Origin: Hevea brasiliensis
Lineage: Eukaryota > Streptophyta > Magnoliopsida > Malpighiales > Euphorbiaceae
DNA length: 64,000 nucleotides
Direction of reading: 5' to 3'
NCBI RefSeq assembly: GCF_030052815.1
Contig: NC_079497.1
Location: forward strand, 23,450,258-23,514,257
The translations under genes were made by a program, and so were the position numbers. Positions 37,956-50,160 of this stretch are shown piece by piece (the stretch's first letter is position 1; the number at the start of each line of letters is the position of its first letter). Below the pieces are notes generated by a model. It worked only from the letters and a program-made list of their open reading frames with translations. It did not search any database and was not told the DNA's origin.

Positions 37956-38892
37956 TTGCCGCCAGATAGGGAAGTTGAATTTGCTATTGAGACACTGCCG
38001 GGTATAGCACCCATTTCCATTGCTCCTTATAGGATGGCACCCACTGAATTGAGGGAGTTGAAAACTCAGTTGCAAGAGTTGCTTGATAAGGGGTTCATAC
38101 GCCCCAGTGTGTCACCATGGGGAGCTCCAAGGTCTTTTTGAGAAAAAGAAGGATTGCACTTTGAGGCTATGTATCGACATCGCGATTGAATAAAGTGACT
38201 GTGAAGAACAAATATCCGTTGCCTAGAATTGATGATCTGTTTGATCAGTTGAAGGGAGCAGGAGTATTTTCTAAGATTGATCTCAGATCAGGGTATCATC
38301 AGTTGAGGGTGAAGGATGTAGATGTGCCCAAGACTGCATTCAGGACCCGGTACGGGCATTATGAGTTTCTGGTGATGCCCTTTGGCCAAACAAATGCACT
38401 AGCGGCATTCATGGACCTTATGAACCGTATCTTCCATCCATACTTAGATCGGTTCGTAGTGGTCTTTATTGATGATATTCTGGTGTATTCCAAGACTAGG
38501 GAAGAACATGATGAGCATTTGAGGATTGTTCTGCAAACCCTGAGAGAAAAGAAGCTGTATGCTAAGTTGTCCAAGTGTGACTTCTGGTTGAATGAGATTG
38601 CATTCCTTGGACACATAGTGTCAGCTGATGGGATTAGGGTGGATCCCAAGAAAATAGAAGCAGTGATGGAATGGAAGCCTCTCAGGAATACAACTGAGGT
38701 CAGAAGCTTCTTGGGGCTAGCTGGGTATTACAGGAGATTTGTAAAGGGATTTTCCTTAATAGCTGCTCCAATGACCAAGTTGTTACACAAGAATGTCAGA
38801 TTTGACTGGAATGACAAATGTCAGACCAGTTTTGAGAAGTTGAAGGCTATGTTGACAGAGGCACCAGTGTTAACACAGCGAGTGTCAGGAAA
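37956..38892 (+). pseudogene. Element F reverse transcriptase
   Basis: 37956-38141 gives the entry region ([30 protein letters not shown]). 38186-38890 gives the core: [47 protein letters not shown], catalytic [25 protein letters not shown] and [15 protein letters not shown] scrambled patch at about 38140-38190 (the [16 protein letters not shown] zone in D) breaks the frame. The gene runs directly into solo LTR G at 38893. Confidence 0.9.
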
Positions 38893-39529
38893 TGTGACAC
38901 CCCTTACCCGTGTACAGTATACCCAAGTAAGTAATGCCACACGGTGTATCGGCACACTCTAATATTCCTCAATTAATTTATATCATGTTTTTGCATATAA
39001 TTTATGAAATACAATTTATTTAAGCCATTTATCAAAAGTATTATTCATTTAAGGTTCCGAAAATTTTAAAGAAAATCCGGCGGAGTACCGGCTAAAAATG
39101 GAGAAAACCATTCTTCGGAACCTGTGAAAACACTTCCAAATAATTTTCAAACAAACCCAACTTCAATTCATCAACAGAGTCTCAATATCAAAAACTCAAC
39201 AATATTTCTCAATTTCAGTTCTCAATAGCCTTTTCATTTCTCAAACATCCATTTCTCAGGGTTCTCATATATATAAATAACAATTAAAAGCTCAAATTAC
39301 TTCCATACATAACCATAAATCTTTATTATTTACATGAACCTCAAAATACATTACATAATCCCAAATACATATGAGAAAATAAAAATTTAATTACAAAATG
39401 ACAAAATGACACCTAGTGCCCTACCAATGCACTGCAGGTAGTGAGGTGACACGGACACTGTGCAGATCTGCAGGATGAACTCACCCAGTCTGCGGTCTAC
39501 TGGGCTCACGATCAGGATCTCAGTACCTA

Positions 39530-39567
39530 CGCGTGGCAAAAGCAACGCGCTAAGCAATAATGCTTAG
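39530..39567 (-). other. Tandem double hairpin, LTR G
   Basis: Stem 2 CGCGTGGC/GCAACGCG and stem 1 CTAAGCA/TGCTTAG, adjacent. Confidence 0.75.
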
Positions 39568-40536
39568 TGGTGCAATAATATAATAAAAGAAAATAGCAAG
39601 AAAACGAATATATAGTGAATATGTATGATTCATTTGTTTAGTATGGTTATATATACATTAATTCAGTAACTTTGTTCACTTTCATTCATTTGGTTGCCCT
39701 AACCTACACTAGACGACTGGACTGGATAACGGGTAAACTGGCACTGGGTATCAAGTACCTCGGGCCGTCAAACCATCGGTCACATATGCATCTCCCGGTG
39801 TGCAGCAGCTAACAAGTCAGAATATATCGTGCACAAGGACAAATCTCAATACAAAGTCAGAATGGCTAAAAGCCATAAAATCACAGAATGGCATATTGCC
39901 ATGTGCAGTACTGCTAACTGAACCCTATTGGCATGCCAAACTATCCAAACCAATCATGTTAGGTATACTAGGGCATTTGAAACTTTTAAATTCTTCAATT
40001 TGTGAATTTCAAATTTTTAGTGTCACTATTCATCTTATTGGTCAACAAAAATGTTGACTTTTAGAATAAAAATATGTACATTGACTTTGGCACTCCCTAC
40101 ATACCACATTTGGCATTCCAAACTTGTTGGCATTAAGCATTTATACCATTTCAAAGTTTAAACCAACACAAGCAGAATTTTTAGTTTTGGTTAGTCAACT
40201 TCACTGTTCCATTGGACACTGTTACTGTGGAAATTTGAAGAAATGTAAAACATGAAATTTGTTACTTATTTTGTCTAGTTGAATTTCCTTTTTTGAATCA
40301 CTCCATTTGGAGTTTTGTAGCTCCAGATATGGCTCAAAAACCACAGCTGGCCGGATTGCCAATCTGCAGAATTGACCATATCTACAGTAACAGGAACAGT
40401 AACTAGAGTCACTTGGTTGGATGGGTTCTGGCCATAATTTGGGGTAGGTTCCTTCATGAAAGTTGTTTGTCTATGTCTTAACTTGTTGCTGTAAAAATTT
40501 CAGGTCAATTGACCAAATCTACAGTGAGTTATGGCT

Positions 40537-40559
40537 AAATGAACAGTTACTGTTCATTT
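40537..40559. repeat. Inverted repeat in LTR G
   Basis: AAATGAACAG / CTGTTCATTT, spacer TTA; counterpart of the F and E inverted repeat. Confidence 0.8.
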
Positions 40560-41810
40560 GGTCAATTCTGCAGAATCAGTTTCAGGGTATCCGGATTGGG
40601 GCCAAGTTTTGGTCCTCTTGCTTTGGTCTTTTGGGCATGGTTTCTTCAGCAAAAATGTGCCATTATAAGCCTAGTTTCATGTCCAATTGGCCAAACAGCA
40701 ATTGGACTAACACAGCCAAAGTTATGGCTGTGTAATTGGACTGAAATTTCAGTCCATTTGCCGCTGTCTTAGGGCAGCTTGCAACCTCAATTTGCAATCC
40801 TATTTTTTAGTCCATTTAATGGTCAACTTACCTAAAATGGTCACTAATTGACCATTAAAATGATCTCTAATAATTTCCTAAACCAAGTTTATATTTTGCT
40901 CACAAAACCCTAATTCAAATTCATGTTTTACACAAATTATCTTAGTTAACTTTTAATCCATTATTCTTGTGTTTATAACCTTCCAACATAACTCTAGTTC
41001 ACTTCAAGCTCATAAAAACACTCCCTTCTATTCCATAGCTAGGGCAGCCGAAATTCAAGATGTCATACACATAGGTTTTTGGTTCATTTAAATTACAATT
41101 CTTACTAGTTTCAAGTCCTAAACCATGAAAATAATGAGTTTTTAAGATATAGATGCACTAACCTCAAGTGGCAGAATTTTTCCAAGCCCCAAACTTTAAT
41201 TTCTTTCTCCTTCTTGGCTTCCAAAAGGTTTAGCAAGGTGCTAGGGCAAATTTTAGTGAAAGGTCTCTAGGGTTTTAGGGTGAAATGAGGAGGGAATTTA
41301 AGGTTTGGATTGAAAATCAATGGAGGGAGGAGTAGAAGAAATTTCGGCTGGTTGGGGTTCAAAGGAAGAAGATGACATTTTTCTTTTAATTTCAGCCTCT
41401 TTAGTTTGTTTTAAGTGTCTTTGTTGAATGGTGATTGGTGGACCATTTTTAAATGACCTAATTATGATGTCACAATTCCCATTTACTTACTTTTCTTCTT
41501 ACTTTTGTTTTCTTATTTTCATTTCTCATTTTTAATAAATTTTTCATCAACATTAATTCATATTTTATGTCATATTAATTATTTACTCAACTGGACAGGT
41601 TGGCCAAAAATCACCTCTGAAGGCGAAATGACCAAAATGCCCTCCGTTTGGCTTAACGGGTCAAAATTGTCTGTACCGATTGAAAAATTTTTCTAGGTAT
41701 TTTCTTGGCATTCTAATGCCATGGGAACCTCAATAACCCTTCTCTGGAATCCCAAAAATTATTTTATAATTTTTCCCCCGGGTCTAGGGCTCCTCGTTGC
41801 GAGAACCGCA

Positions 41811-41856
41811 ACTTCCCTCTGGTTACCCATCGCTAGGGCACCGGCTCGTTTAACTT
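41811..41856 (-). other. 5S-rRNA-like 3' segment, LTR G
   Basis: The sense strand has AGTTAAACG, CTAGCGATGGGTAACC and GGGAAGT, starting 169 bp from the LTR start. Confidence 0.5.
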
Positions 41857-42030
41857 GGTTGTATTTTATTTCTAAAATTTTTATTAAATTTTTCTTATTA
41901 ATATTTGACTTGATTTTGGTCCCTCACTTAAGTTTAAATATTTTTCCGGACGTTCTAGCTGTCCGGACCGACACCGGTCACCAGAACAGTAGAATGTACG
42001 GAATGATTACCGGGAGGGTGTTACAGGAAA

Positions 42031-42325
42031 GGACTTTGTGGTCTACAGTGATGCCTCTCATAATGGGTTAGGGTGTGTATTGATGCAAGAGGGGAAGGTG
42101 GTCGCTTATGCTTCCAGGCAGCTAAGACCACATGAACAAAATTACCCTACCCATGATCTAGAGCTTGCAGCAATTATCTTCGCACTGAAGATATGGAGGC
42201 ATTACTTGTATGGTGAAAAGTGCTACATTTACACGGACCACAAAAGCCTAAAATATTTGCCAACTTAGAGGGAGCTCAACCTTAGACAGAGGCGATGGAT
42301 TGAGTTCCTGAAGGACTATGATTGT
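42031..42325 (+). pseudogene. Element F RNase H
   Basis: Resumes F's pol after [21 protein letters not shown] (first catalytic Asp intact), [23 protein letters not shown], and [12 protein letters not shown]. It is then cut by a TAG replacing the Gln codon before [10 protein letters not shown]. It degrades the RNA strand during reverse transcription. Confidence 0.9.
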
Positions 42326-43446
42326 GTGATTGACTATCATCCTAGGAAGGCAAATATAGTTGCTGATGCTTTGAGCAGAAAATCCATGACAGCTTTGAGA
42401 TCATTGAATGCCCGACTATCTTTGGTTCGAGATGGAGCTATTTTGGCTGAGTTACAAGTGAGGCCAAACCTGCTACAGCAGATTTTAGATGGGCAAAAGG
42501 CAGATGAAAAGTTAATGGCAATTATGAGCAAAATCTCAGAGGGAAAAGCAATTGACTATGAGGTGAAGGTAGATGGGTGTCTGTATTACAAAGGAAGATT
42601 GTGTGTACCAGATGATGGGGAATTGAAGGCCAATATTCTAAAGGAGGCACACACCAGTGTATATGCTATGCACCCAGGAAGTACAAAGATGTATCATGAT
42701 TTGAAGCTTCAGTATTGGTGGCCTGGTATGAACATAGCTGACTATGTGACTAAATGCTTGACATGTCAGCAAGTCAAGGTAGAACATTAAGTTCCATTGG
42801 GTTTGCTACAGCCTATACGCATACCTGAATGGAAATGGGATCGGGTCACCATGGATTTTGTAAGTGGTCTACCTCTCACCCAGAAGAAACATGATGCAGC
42901 ATGGGTAATAGTGGATAGATTAACCAAGTCAGCACACTTTACGCGATTAGAACGACTACTCCTTTGGAGAAGTTAGCGATTGTATATCGCTGAGATAGTT
43001 AGTATGCATGGAATTACACTTTCGATCATATCTGATCGAGACCAAAGGTTTTCATCGTGATTTTGGTAGAAGTTGTATGAATCCTTGTGTTGATAACTCA
43101 AATTCAGAAAATCTTTCCATCCTCAGACGGATGTGCATTCCGAAAGAGTAATCCAGGTAAATAATTGAACCAATTGAATTAATACAACTATTGAATTAAA
43201 ATAATAATAATAACATGAAATATATGTCAGGTCCTTGAGGATATGCTGAGGAGTTGTGTCATTGAGTTTGAGGGAAGTTGGGATAAATACCTCCCATCGC
43301 GTAATTTGCATACAACAATAGCTACCAAGCTAGCATCCAAATGGCTCCATATGAAGCCTTTGTATGGGAGGAAATGTAGAACTCAGTGTGCTAGACTGAA
43401 TTGGGCGAAGACAAGCGGTAGGGCTGGACACAGTGAAACAGACTGA
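42326..43446 (+). pseudogene. Element F integrase N-terminus and core
   Basis: 42326-42790 is open: the RNase H end ([12 protein letters not shown]), a variable linker, then the HHCC zinc region (KEAHTSVYAMHPGSTKMYHDL ... [11 protein letters not shown]), ending at a CAA to TAA stop. The first catalytic Asp (TMDFVSGLP) follows at about 42850 and the second (SDRDQRF) at about 43030-43055, with indels between. The catalytic Glu lies in SERVIQ at about 43140-43156. Right after this codon group is a 74 bp AT-rich insertion with GT-AG ends. LEDMLRSCVIEFEGSWD continues after it. Confidence 0.85.
43157..43230 (+). other. Intron-like insertion in F integrase
   Basis: 74 bp beginning GTAAAT and ending TGTCAG, 61 of 74 bases A or T. 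Removing it joins CAG to GTC and restores the V-I-Q-V-L-E reading that A and D have without interruption. A CAGGT repeat flanks it, so it could instead be a tiny insertion. Read through, it has an in-frame TGA. Confidence 0.6.
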
Positions 43447-43990
43447 GGAGAAAATAAAACTAATCAAAGCTAATCTGAAGGTTGCCTCAGATAGACAGAA
43501 ATCCTATGCCGACTTGAAGAGAAAAGAAATAGAATATGCGGTTGGCAACAAAGTATTCCTCAAGGTGTCACCATGGAAGAAAGTATTGAGGTTTGGAAGA
43601 AAAGGTAAGTTAAGCCCTAGGTTCATTGGCCCATATGAAGTCATTGAACGTGTGGGTCCAGTGGCCTATAGGCTAGCTTTACCTCCAGAGCTGGACAAGA
43701 TCCACAATGTGTTTCACGTATCCATGCTCAGAAGATACCGCTCAGATCCTTTACATGTCATCTCTAGGGAAGAAATTGAAATACAACCGGATTTGACATA
43801 TGAAGAAGAACCTCTACGGATCCTGGCTCGGGAAGTAAAAGAATTGAGGAACAAACAGATTCCACTGGTGAAAGTGCTTTGGAGGCACCACAACACCGAG
43901 GAGGCAACTTGGGAAAGTGAAGAGACGATGAGGCAACAGTTTCCTCAACTGTTTGTATCAGGTAAATTTCGAGGACGAAATTTAAATTAG
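43433..43990 (+). pseudogene. Element F integrase C-terminus and chromodomain
   Basis: 185 open residues: [73 protein letters not shown] and the chromodomain tail ([14 protein letters not shown] ... [12 protein letters not shown]). The end ([10 protein letters not shown]) runs into the polypurine tract. Best preserved chromodomain in the window. Confidence 0.9.
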
Positions 43991-44001
43991 AGGGGAAGAG
44001 T
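43989..44001 (+). other. Polypurine tract of element F
   Basis: AGAGGGGAAGAGT directly before the 3' LTR; the same tract occurs in element E. Confidence 0.88.
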
Positions 44002-44169
44002 TGTAACACCCTCCCGGTAACTACTCCGTACATCCTCTTTATTAGATGACCGATTAATTCGGACAGCTAGAATGTCCGGAAAAATATTTAAACTAAAGTG
44101 AGGAACCATAATTAATTCAAATATTGATAAGAAAAATTTAGTAAAAATTTTAGAAATAAAATACAAACA

Positions 44170-44215
44170 AGTTAAACGAGCGGGTGCCCTAGCGATGGGT
44201 AACCCAGAGGGAAGT
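44170..44215 (+). other. 5S-rRNA-like 3' segment, F 3' LTR
   Basis: Same blocks as in the 5' LTR of F. Confidence 0.5.
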
Positions 44216-46447
44216 TGCGGTTCTCGCAACTAGGAGCCCTAGACCCTAGAGAAAATTCATAAAATAATTTTTGGGACTCCAGAGAAGGGTTATTGAGGTT
44301 CCCATGGCATTAGAGTGCCAAGAAAATACCTAGAAAATTTTTTCAATCGGTACAGACAATTTTGACCCGTTAAGCCAAACGGAGGGCATTTTGGTCATTT
44401 CGCCTTCAGAGGTGATTTTTGGCCGACTTGTCCAGTTGAGTAAATAATTAATATGACATAAAATATGAATAAACATTACTAAAAATTAAATTGAAATTAA
44501 GTAGAAAAGAAAAGAAAAGAAAAATGAAAAAAATGGGACTTTTGACATCACATGGTGTCATTAAAATTTCTCTCCACCAATGACAATCAAGCAATTTCAT
44601 TAAAAAGGGAAAATGAGGCAAAATTGAAACAAAAAAAATCTGTTCTTCTTCCTTCATCAATCGGCAGCTTCTCTCTCCCTCTCTCAACCTCCATTAAACC
44701 TCACTTCCCAAGCTTGATTCTTACTTTGTTTCACCACAAAACCCTAACCTCTCTTCATTAAAATTTTACCCCACACCTTAAACAACCTTTTGGCAGCCAA
44801 GAAAAGGAAAGGAAGTGAAGTTTTGAGCTTGGAAAAAATCTGCCTATAAGAGGTTAGTGCACTTATCTATTTAGAACTCTTATTTTCTATGTTAGGAACT
44901 TGAAATCAACAAGAATTTGTAACTTAAATGAACAAAAATTATGTGTATACATACCATGGATTCCGGTAGCCCTATTGAAGGAATAGGAATGAGTGTTTTG
45001 TTGGACTTAGAGTGGACTAGAAATGATGTTTAAGGTACATATACACATGTATAATGAATGGGTGTGCTAACTAAGGTAAATGGGTGTAAACCTTGAAATT
45101 GAGCTAGGGTTTAGGAGTGAAAAATTTGATTTGGCTTATGAAATTGTTAAAAAACATTTTAATGGTCAATTAGTGACCATTTGAGGAAATTTGACCATAA
45201 TTGGGACTGAAATATAGCATGGCAAAGTGAATGAGTATGCTGCCTAGAGAGTGCAGCATGGTGGCTGTGATTCTAGCCCACTTAGACAGCCATAACTTTG
45301 GCTGTGTAGGTCCAATTGGTGTTTGGCCAATTGGAAATGAAACTAGGCTTATAATGGCACATTTTTTCTGAAGAAACCATGCCCAAAAGACCAAAGCAAG
45401 AGGACCAAAAGTTGGCCCCAATCCGGATAACCTGCAACAGCACCTGCAGAAATGACCAAATGAACAGTAACTGTTCATTTGGCCATAACTCACTATAGAT
45501 ATGGTCAATTGACCTGAATGGTTTACAGCAACAATTTAAGACATAGATAAACAACTTTCATGAAGAAACCTACCCCAAATTATGACCAGAACCTAACCCA
45601 AATGGCAGTCACGATCCATTGCTCATGGTAATCAGAGATTTGGTAATTCTGCAGTTTTTCCAATCCGGCCAGCTGTGGTTTTTGGACTATATCTGGAGCT
45701 ACAAAACTCCAAATGGAGTGATTCAAAAAAAGAAATTCAACTAGACAAAATAAGGAACAACTTTTATGTTTACCAATTCCTCAAATTTCCACTGTAACAG
45801 TCCCTAATGGAATAGTAAAGTTATGGTACAAAATCTGAAAATTCTGCTCCTTTGGTTTAATGCTTAGAAATGGTATTAATGCTTAATGCCAATAAGTTTT
45901 AAATGCAAAATGTGGTATGTTGGGAGTGCCAAAACCAATGTACCTATTTTCTACCTAAAAGTCAACATTTTTGTTGACCAATGAGGTGAATAGTAATACC
46001 AAAACTTGAAATTCACAAATTGAAGAATTTAAAAGTTTCAAATGCCTTAGTATACCTAACAAGATTGGTTTGGATAGTTTGGCATGCCAATAGGGTTCAG
46101 TTAGCAGTACTGCACATGGCAATATGCCATTCTGTGATTTTATGGCTTTTAGCCATTCTGACCTTGTATTGAGATATGGCCGTGTGCCTGATGTATTTAC
46201 TGACTTGTTAGGCTTACGTGGCACACCGGGAGATGCATATGTGACCGATGGTGTGACGGCCCGAGGTACTTGATACCTAGTGCCAGTTTACCCGTTTATC
46301 CAGCCCATTCGTCTAGTGTAGGTTACTTGGGCAACCAAACGAATGAAAGGGGACAAAGTTAATGATACACAAATTCAAAACAAATAAAACATATACATTC
46401 ACTACATATTTATTTCTTGCTATTTCTTTTATTTTATTTTTGCACCA

Positions 46448-46485
46448 CTAAGCATTATTGCTTAGCGCGTTGCTTTTGCCACGCG
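46448..46485 (+). other. Tandem double hairpin, F 3' LTR
   Basis: Stem 1 CTAAGCA/TGCTTAG and stem 2 CGCGT/ACGCG with an added GC/GC pair inside. Confidence 0.75.
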
Positions 46486-47087
46486 TAGGTTCTGGAGATA
46501 CAGATCGTGAGCCCAGTAAACCGCAGACTGGGTGAGTCCATCCTGCAGTTCTGCACAGTGTCCGTGTCACCTCAACTTCTGCTGTGCATTGGTAGGACAC
46601 TAGGTGTCATTTTGTCATTTTGTAACTAAATTTTTATTTTCTCATATGTATTTAGAATTATGTAATGTATTTGGATGTTCATGTAAATTATGAAAATTGT
46701 ATTTGTGAATGGAAAAGTAAATATCTATTTGTGAGTTATACTTGATTATCACATGTGATGGATGATTGAGAACTGAAATTGAGAAATGTTGTTGAGATTT
46801 TGATATTGGAGTTTAAGATGATGAGATATGAATATTGGAAGTGTTTTTCACAGGTTCCGAAGAACTGTTTTCTCCATTTTTAGCCGATACTCTGCCGGAT
46901 TTTCTTTAAAATTTTCGGAACCTCAAATAAATAATAATTTTGACAAAAGGCTTAAATAAATTATATTTCATAACTAAATCCAAAACTATGACAACAATTA
47001 ATTAAGGTAAAAATAGAGTGTGCCGGTACACCGTGTGACATTACTTACTCGGATATACTGTACACGGGTATGGGGTGTCACAAACAA

Positions 47088-48300
47088 TCTGTTGAGGCTG
47101 AGGTTCAAGGGGAAGCCCCAGCACTCCAGAACGTGAGTGGGTCAGCCACTCCAACTCCTACTCCAGCACCGCAGTTCCCTGCTCAGTTTATACAACAGAT
47201 GGTTGCATTTTTCCAGCAAATGGCGGGTAATGTGCCACCCCAAGCTCAAATGCAAGTACCTGTAGCACAACCACAGCCCTCAGCTCGGCAATATGAAAAA
47301 TTGATGAAATTTGGGGCCACCGAGTTTAAAGGCACTATGGATCCACTGGAGGCAGAACAGTGGTTGGAAAGAATGGAACGGGTTTTCAGAAAGCTGCAGT
47401 GTACTGAAGAATTAAAATTTGAGTATTCAGTATCTCTTCTCCAAGGGGATGCATATGAATTGTGGAAGACCATCCCCCACAGCCTGGTTGAGCCACCTGT
47501 GCTGACATGGACAGACTTCCTGAGGGAATTCAGGCAGAAATGGATTCCTGATGCGTATGTAGATATGAAATTACAAGAATTCTTAAGTTTGAAACAAGGA
47601 GACAGAACCATAGCAGAGTATGAGAGAGACTTTTCAAGGCTAAGCCACTATGCTGAAAGCTTAGTCTCCACCCCCAGAGATAGATGTAAGAGGTTTGAGT
47701 CCGGGTTAAGGCCGAATCTGAGGATACAAGCCGTGGGTTTCCGACATCAGAATTTCACTGAGTTGATCTCATAGGCCCTGGAACTGGAAAGGATAGAATC
47801 AGAAGGGGCAGTGAAGAAGGGTACACAAGAGAAAGAGAAGACTGAAAAGACTATGGGATAAGCATCTAAGAGTGGTTCTGGAAAGAGGAAACAGTTTGGG
47901 GGATCCAGCTCCCGTAGATCTGGTAGAGGCAGATTTTCTGGCCAAAGACCACCCCGGTCTGGTCAGCAAACCCAGCAGGCTCCCCGAGGAGCTCTATCAG
48001 TACGACTGTGTAAAACTTGTGGTAGAACTCATGGTGGGGTTTGTTTCAAGGCTACCGGTGCACGTTTTAACTGTGGAGGGAGTGGACATTTCGCTAAGGA
48101 TTGCACTAGTCCGCACCGGTTTGGACATTCTGCTACATCTGAAGGATCAGCCCAAGTCTCTACACCTAGAGGGTCACAGTCAGCTGCTAGAGGTAGAGGC
48201 AGAGGTAGGGGTCCTGGTAACACTCCTGGAAGTCAAAGCACTGTTAACCAGCCAGTACCAGTGGCACACCAGTCAGAGTGTGTACCATGTGTCAGAGGGA
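47088..48300 (+). pseudogene. Element D gag, main part
   Basis: In frame with the ten codons at 32944-32973. It has the Gag domain (FGATEFKGTMDPLEAEQWLERM, LLQGDAYELWKTIPHS, FLREFRQKWIPDAYVD, RCKRFESGLRPNLR), then a TAG for CAG at 47772 and a TAA near 47859. The same frame goes on as a basic Gly/Arg/Ser region and a zinc knuckle (about 48063-48110: NCGGSGHFAKDC). The first Cys of the knuckle is replaced by Arg (CGT at 48063-48065), so RNA packaging would be impaired even without the stops. Confidence 0.87.
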
Positions 48301-48742
48301 GGAAGCTGAAACATCAGACGTTGTAGCTGGTAATTTTTCCATCCTTGACCAAGATGTACATGTGTTATTTGATCCTGGATCCACACATTCGTATGTTAGT
48401 GCTAGTGTGATGTGTTCTACTGCTATTCAGTGTGTACCAATGGACTATGATGTGCTAGTAACTAGTCCATTAGGCTAGGAGGTCAGGGTAAATAGGCTAT
48501 ATAGGGACTGTTCTTTGGTGATCCAAGGACACACTTTTCTGTCTGATTTGATTGAAATGCCCTTCAGAGATTATGATATTATCTTGGGCATGGATTGGTT
48601 AGCCAGGCATCATGCGATGATTGACTGTAAACTGAAGACAGTCACTTTTGGTCTTCCTCAGTATGGTGATGTAGTAATACATGGGGAGAGACAGTTATTG
48701 CCTTCAAACATCATTTCACCAGACCGGCGTAAAAATGATTAG
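48278..48742 (+). pseudogene. Element D aspartic protease
   Basis: Frame differs from gag. VLFDPGSTHSYVSASV holds the catalytic Asp. LVTSPLG is followed by a TAG for CAG at 48476-48478, then VIQGHTFLSDLIEMPF and IILGMDWLARHHAMIDC. The frame ends at about 48742, and the RT entry begins after a shift. Confidence 0.88.
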
Positions 48743-48761
48743 GAAAGGGTGTGAGGCGTAG

Positions 48762-50160
48762 TTGGCACATGTGATAGACACCCAAGTGGGGAGTCCAGCA
48801 CTGAGGGACATTCCTACTGTATGTGACTTTCCCGATGTGTTTCCTGATGAATTGCCAGGATTACCTCCAGAAAGAGAAGTGCAGTTTAAAATTGATGTTA
48901 TGCCTGGTGTGGACCCAATCTCCATAACGCTGTATAGAATGGCACCAGCAGAACTAAAAGAATTGAAAGTACAGTTGCAAGAGCTGCTTGATAAGGGCTT
49001 TATCCGCCCTAGTGTGTCACTTTAGGGAGCGCCAGTATTGTTTGTAAAGAAGAAAGATGGCACTCTCCGGTTATGCATTGACTATCGACAATTGAATAAG
49101 GTGACAATAAAGAACATATACCCATTGCCCTGCATTGATGACTTATTTGATCAGTTGAGAGGTGCAACCATGTTCTCCAAAATTGACCTGAGATCAGGTT
49201 AGTATCAGCTGAAAGTACAAGAGCAGAGTATTCCTAAAACTGCCTTCAGAACTCGCTATGGCCATTATGAGTTCTTGGTCATGCCATTCAGGTTAACTAA
49301 TGCTCCAACTGCTTTTATGGATCTGATTAACACTATTTTCAGACCATACCTCAACCAGTTTGTTGTGGTATTTATTGATGATATATTGGTCTATTCAAGG
49401 AATGCAGAAGAGCATGATAGACATCTGCGGATTATACTACAAACTTTGAGGGAGAAACAGCTATATGCCAAATTGTCGAAATGTGAATTTTGGCTGAAGG
49501 AGATATCCTTTTTGGGGCACATAGTATCAGCAGAGGGTATTAAGATAGATCCTAGTAAGATTGAAGCTGTCCTTAATTGGAAACCACTCAGAAATGTCAC
49601 AGAGATTCGCAGTTTTCTGGGATTAGCTGGATACTACCGTCAATTTTTGAAGGGATTCTCCATGTTCGCATTTCCATTGACCAAGCTACTTAGAAAGGAT
49701 GTGAAATTTCAGTGGACGGACAAATGCCAGTAAAGTTTTGATGAATTGAAAAGATGTTTGACAGAGGCTCCAGTCCTGACTTTACCTACACCGGGTAAGG
49801 AATGTACAGTTTATAGCTATGCTTCTCACAATGGGTTAGGTTATGTGTTGATGCAAGATCGAAATGTCATTGCCTATGCATCACGCCAGCTGAAACTGCA
49901 TGAGAGGAATTATCTGACACATGACTTGGAGCTTGCAGCCATTGTGTTTGCTCTTAAGATCTGGAGGCACTATTTGTATGGGGAGAAATGTTACATCTAC
50001 ACAGATCATAAGAGTTTGAAGTATTTGGGCACCCAGAAAGAGTTGAATTTAAGACAGAGGAGATGGTTAGAGTTAATAAAAGACTATGATTGTCTGATAA
50101 ACTATCAGCCAGGGAAAGCTAATGTTGTAGCTGACGCCCTAAGTCGCAAGACTATGGCAA
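48762..50160 (+). pseudogene. Element D reverse transcriptase and RNase H
   Basis: One reading frame throughout, broken only by point stops at 49023 (TGG to TAG), 49200 and 49731 (CAA to TAA). RT motifs run in order: [57 protein letters not shown], catalytic [11 protein letters not shown] (from 49362) and [14 protein letters not shown]. RNase H lacks its first catalytic Asp: codon 49818-49820 is TAT where A and F have Asp ([10 protein letters not shown]). [23 protein letters not shown] and ADALSRKT are intact. Confidence 0.92.

Larger units (their letters stand above)
38893..42025 (-). mobile_element. Solo LTR G inside pol of F
   Basis: A single 3133 bp LTR in reverse orientation: TGTGACACC at the left end, GTGTTACA at the right. 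GGAAA flanks it (38888-38892, 42026-42030). It is a relative of LTRs F and E by sequence and landmarks. No internal region is left. It splits F between the RT thumb and RNase H. Confidence 0.93.
32974..47082 (+). mobile_element. Element F: chromovirus inside gag of D, host to G
   Basis: LTRs of about 3.1 kb (32974-36053, 44002-47082) flank gag, protease, RT, RNase H, integrase and chromodomain. AACAA flanks the element (32969-32973, 47083-47087). LTR copies look nearly identical apart from two short scrambled patches, so F is young relative to the others. Its LTR belongs to a different family from D but the same broad group as G and E. Solo LTR G interrupts its pol. Confidence 0.95.
44002..47082 (+). 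repeat. Element F 3' LTR
   Basis: 3081 bp partner of 32974-36053. Near identity is broken by two scrambled patches, at about 44030-44062 and 45610-45640. It ends at the AACAA target site, and D's gag resumes at 47088. Confidence 0.94.

Noticed and set aside
38893..42025. G as the missing middle part of F or a full element
   Set aside because: It has both LTR termini and a GGAAA duplication but no primer site, polypurine tract or genes; F's pol rejoins across it.
45170..45554. Overlapping minus-strand frames of about 90-110 residues, repeated in F, E and G LTRs
   Set aside because: They recur only because the LTRs recur; two overlapping frames over the same bases and no conserved protein features.
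47872..48309. 145-residue frame over the end of gag in D
   Set aside because: It is out of frame with the zinc-knuckle reading, which continues the gag frame through two stops; the longer frame is a shadow.
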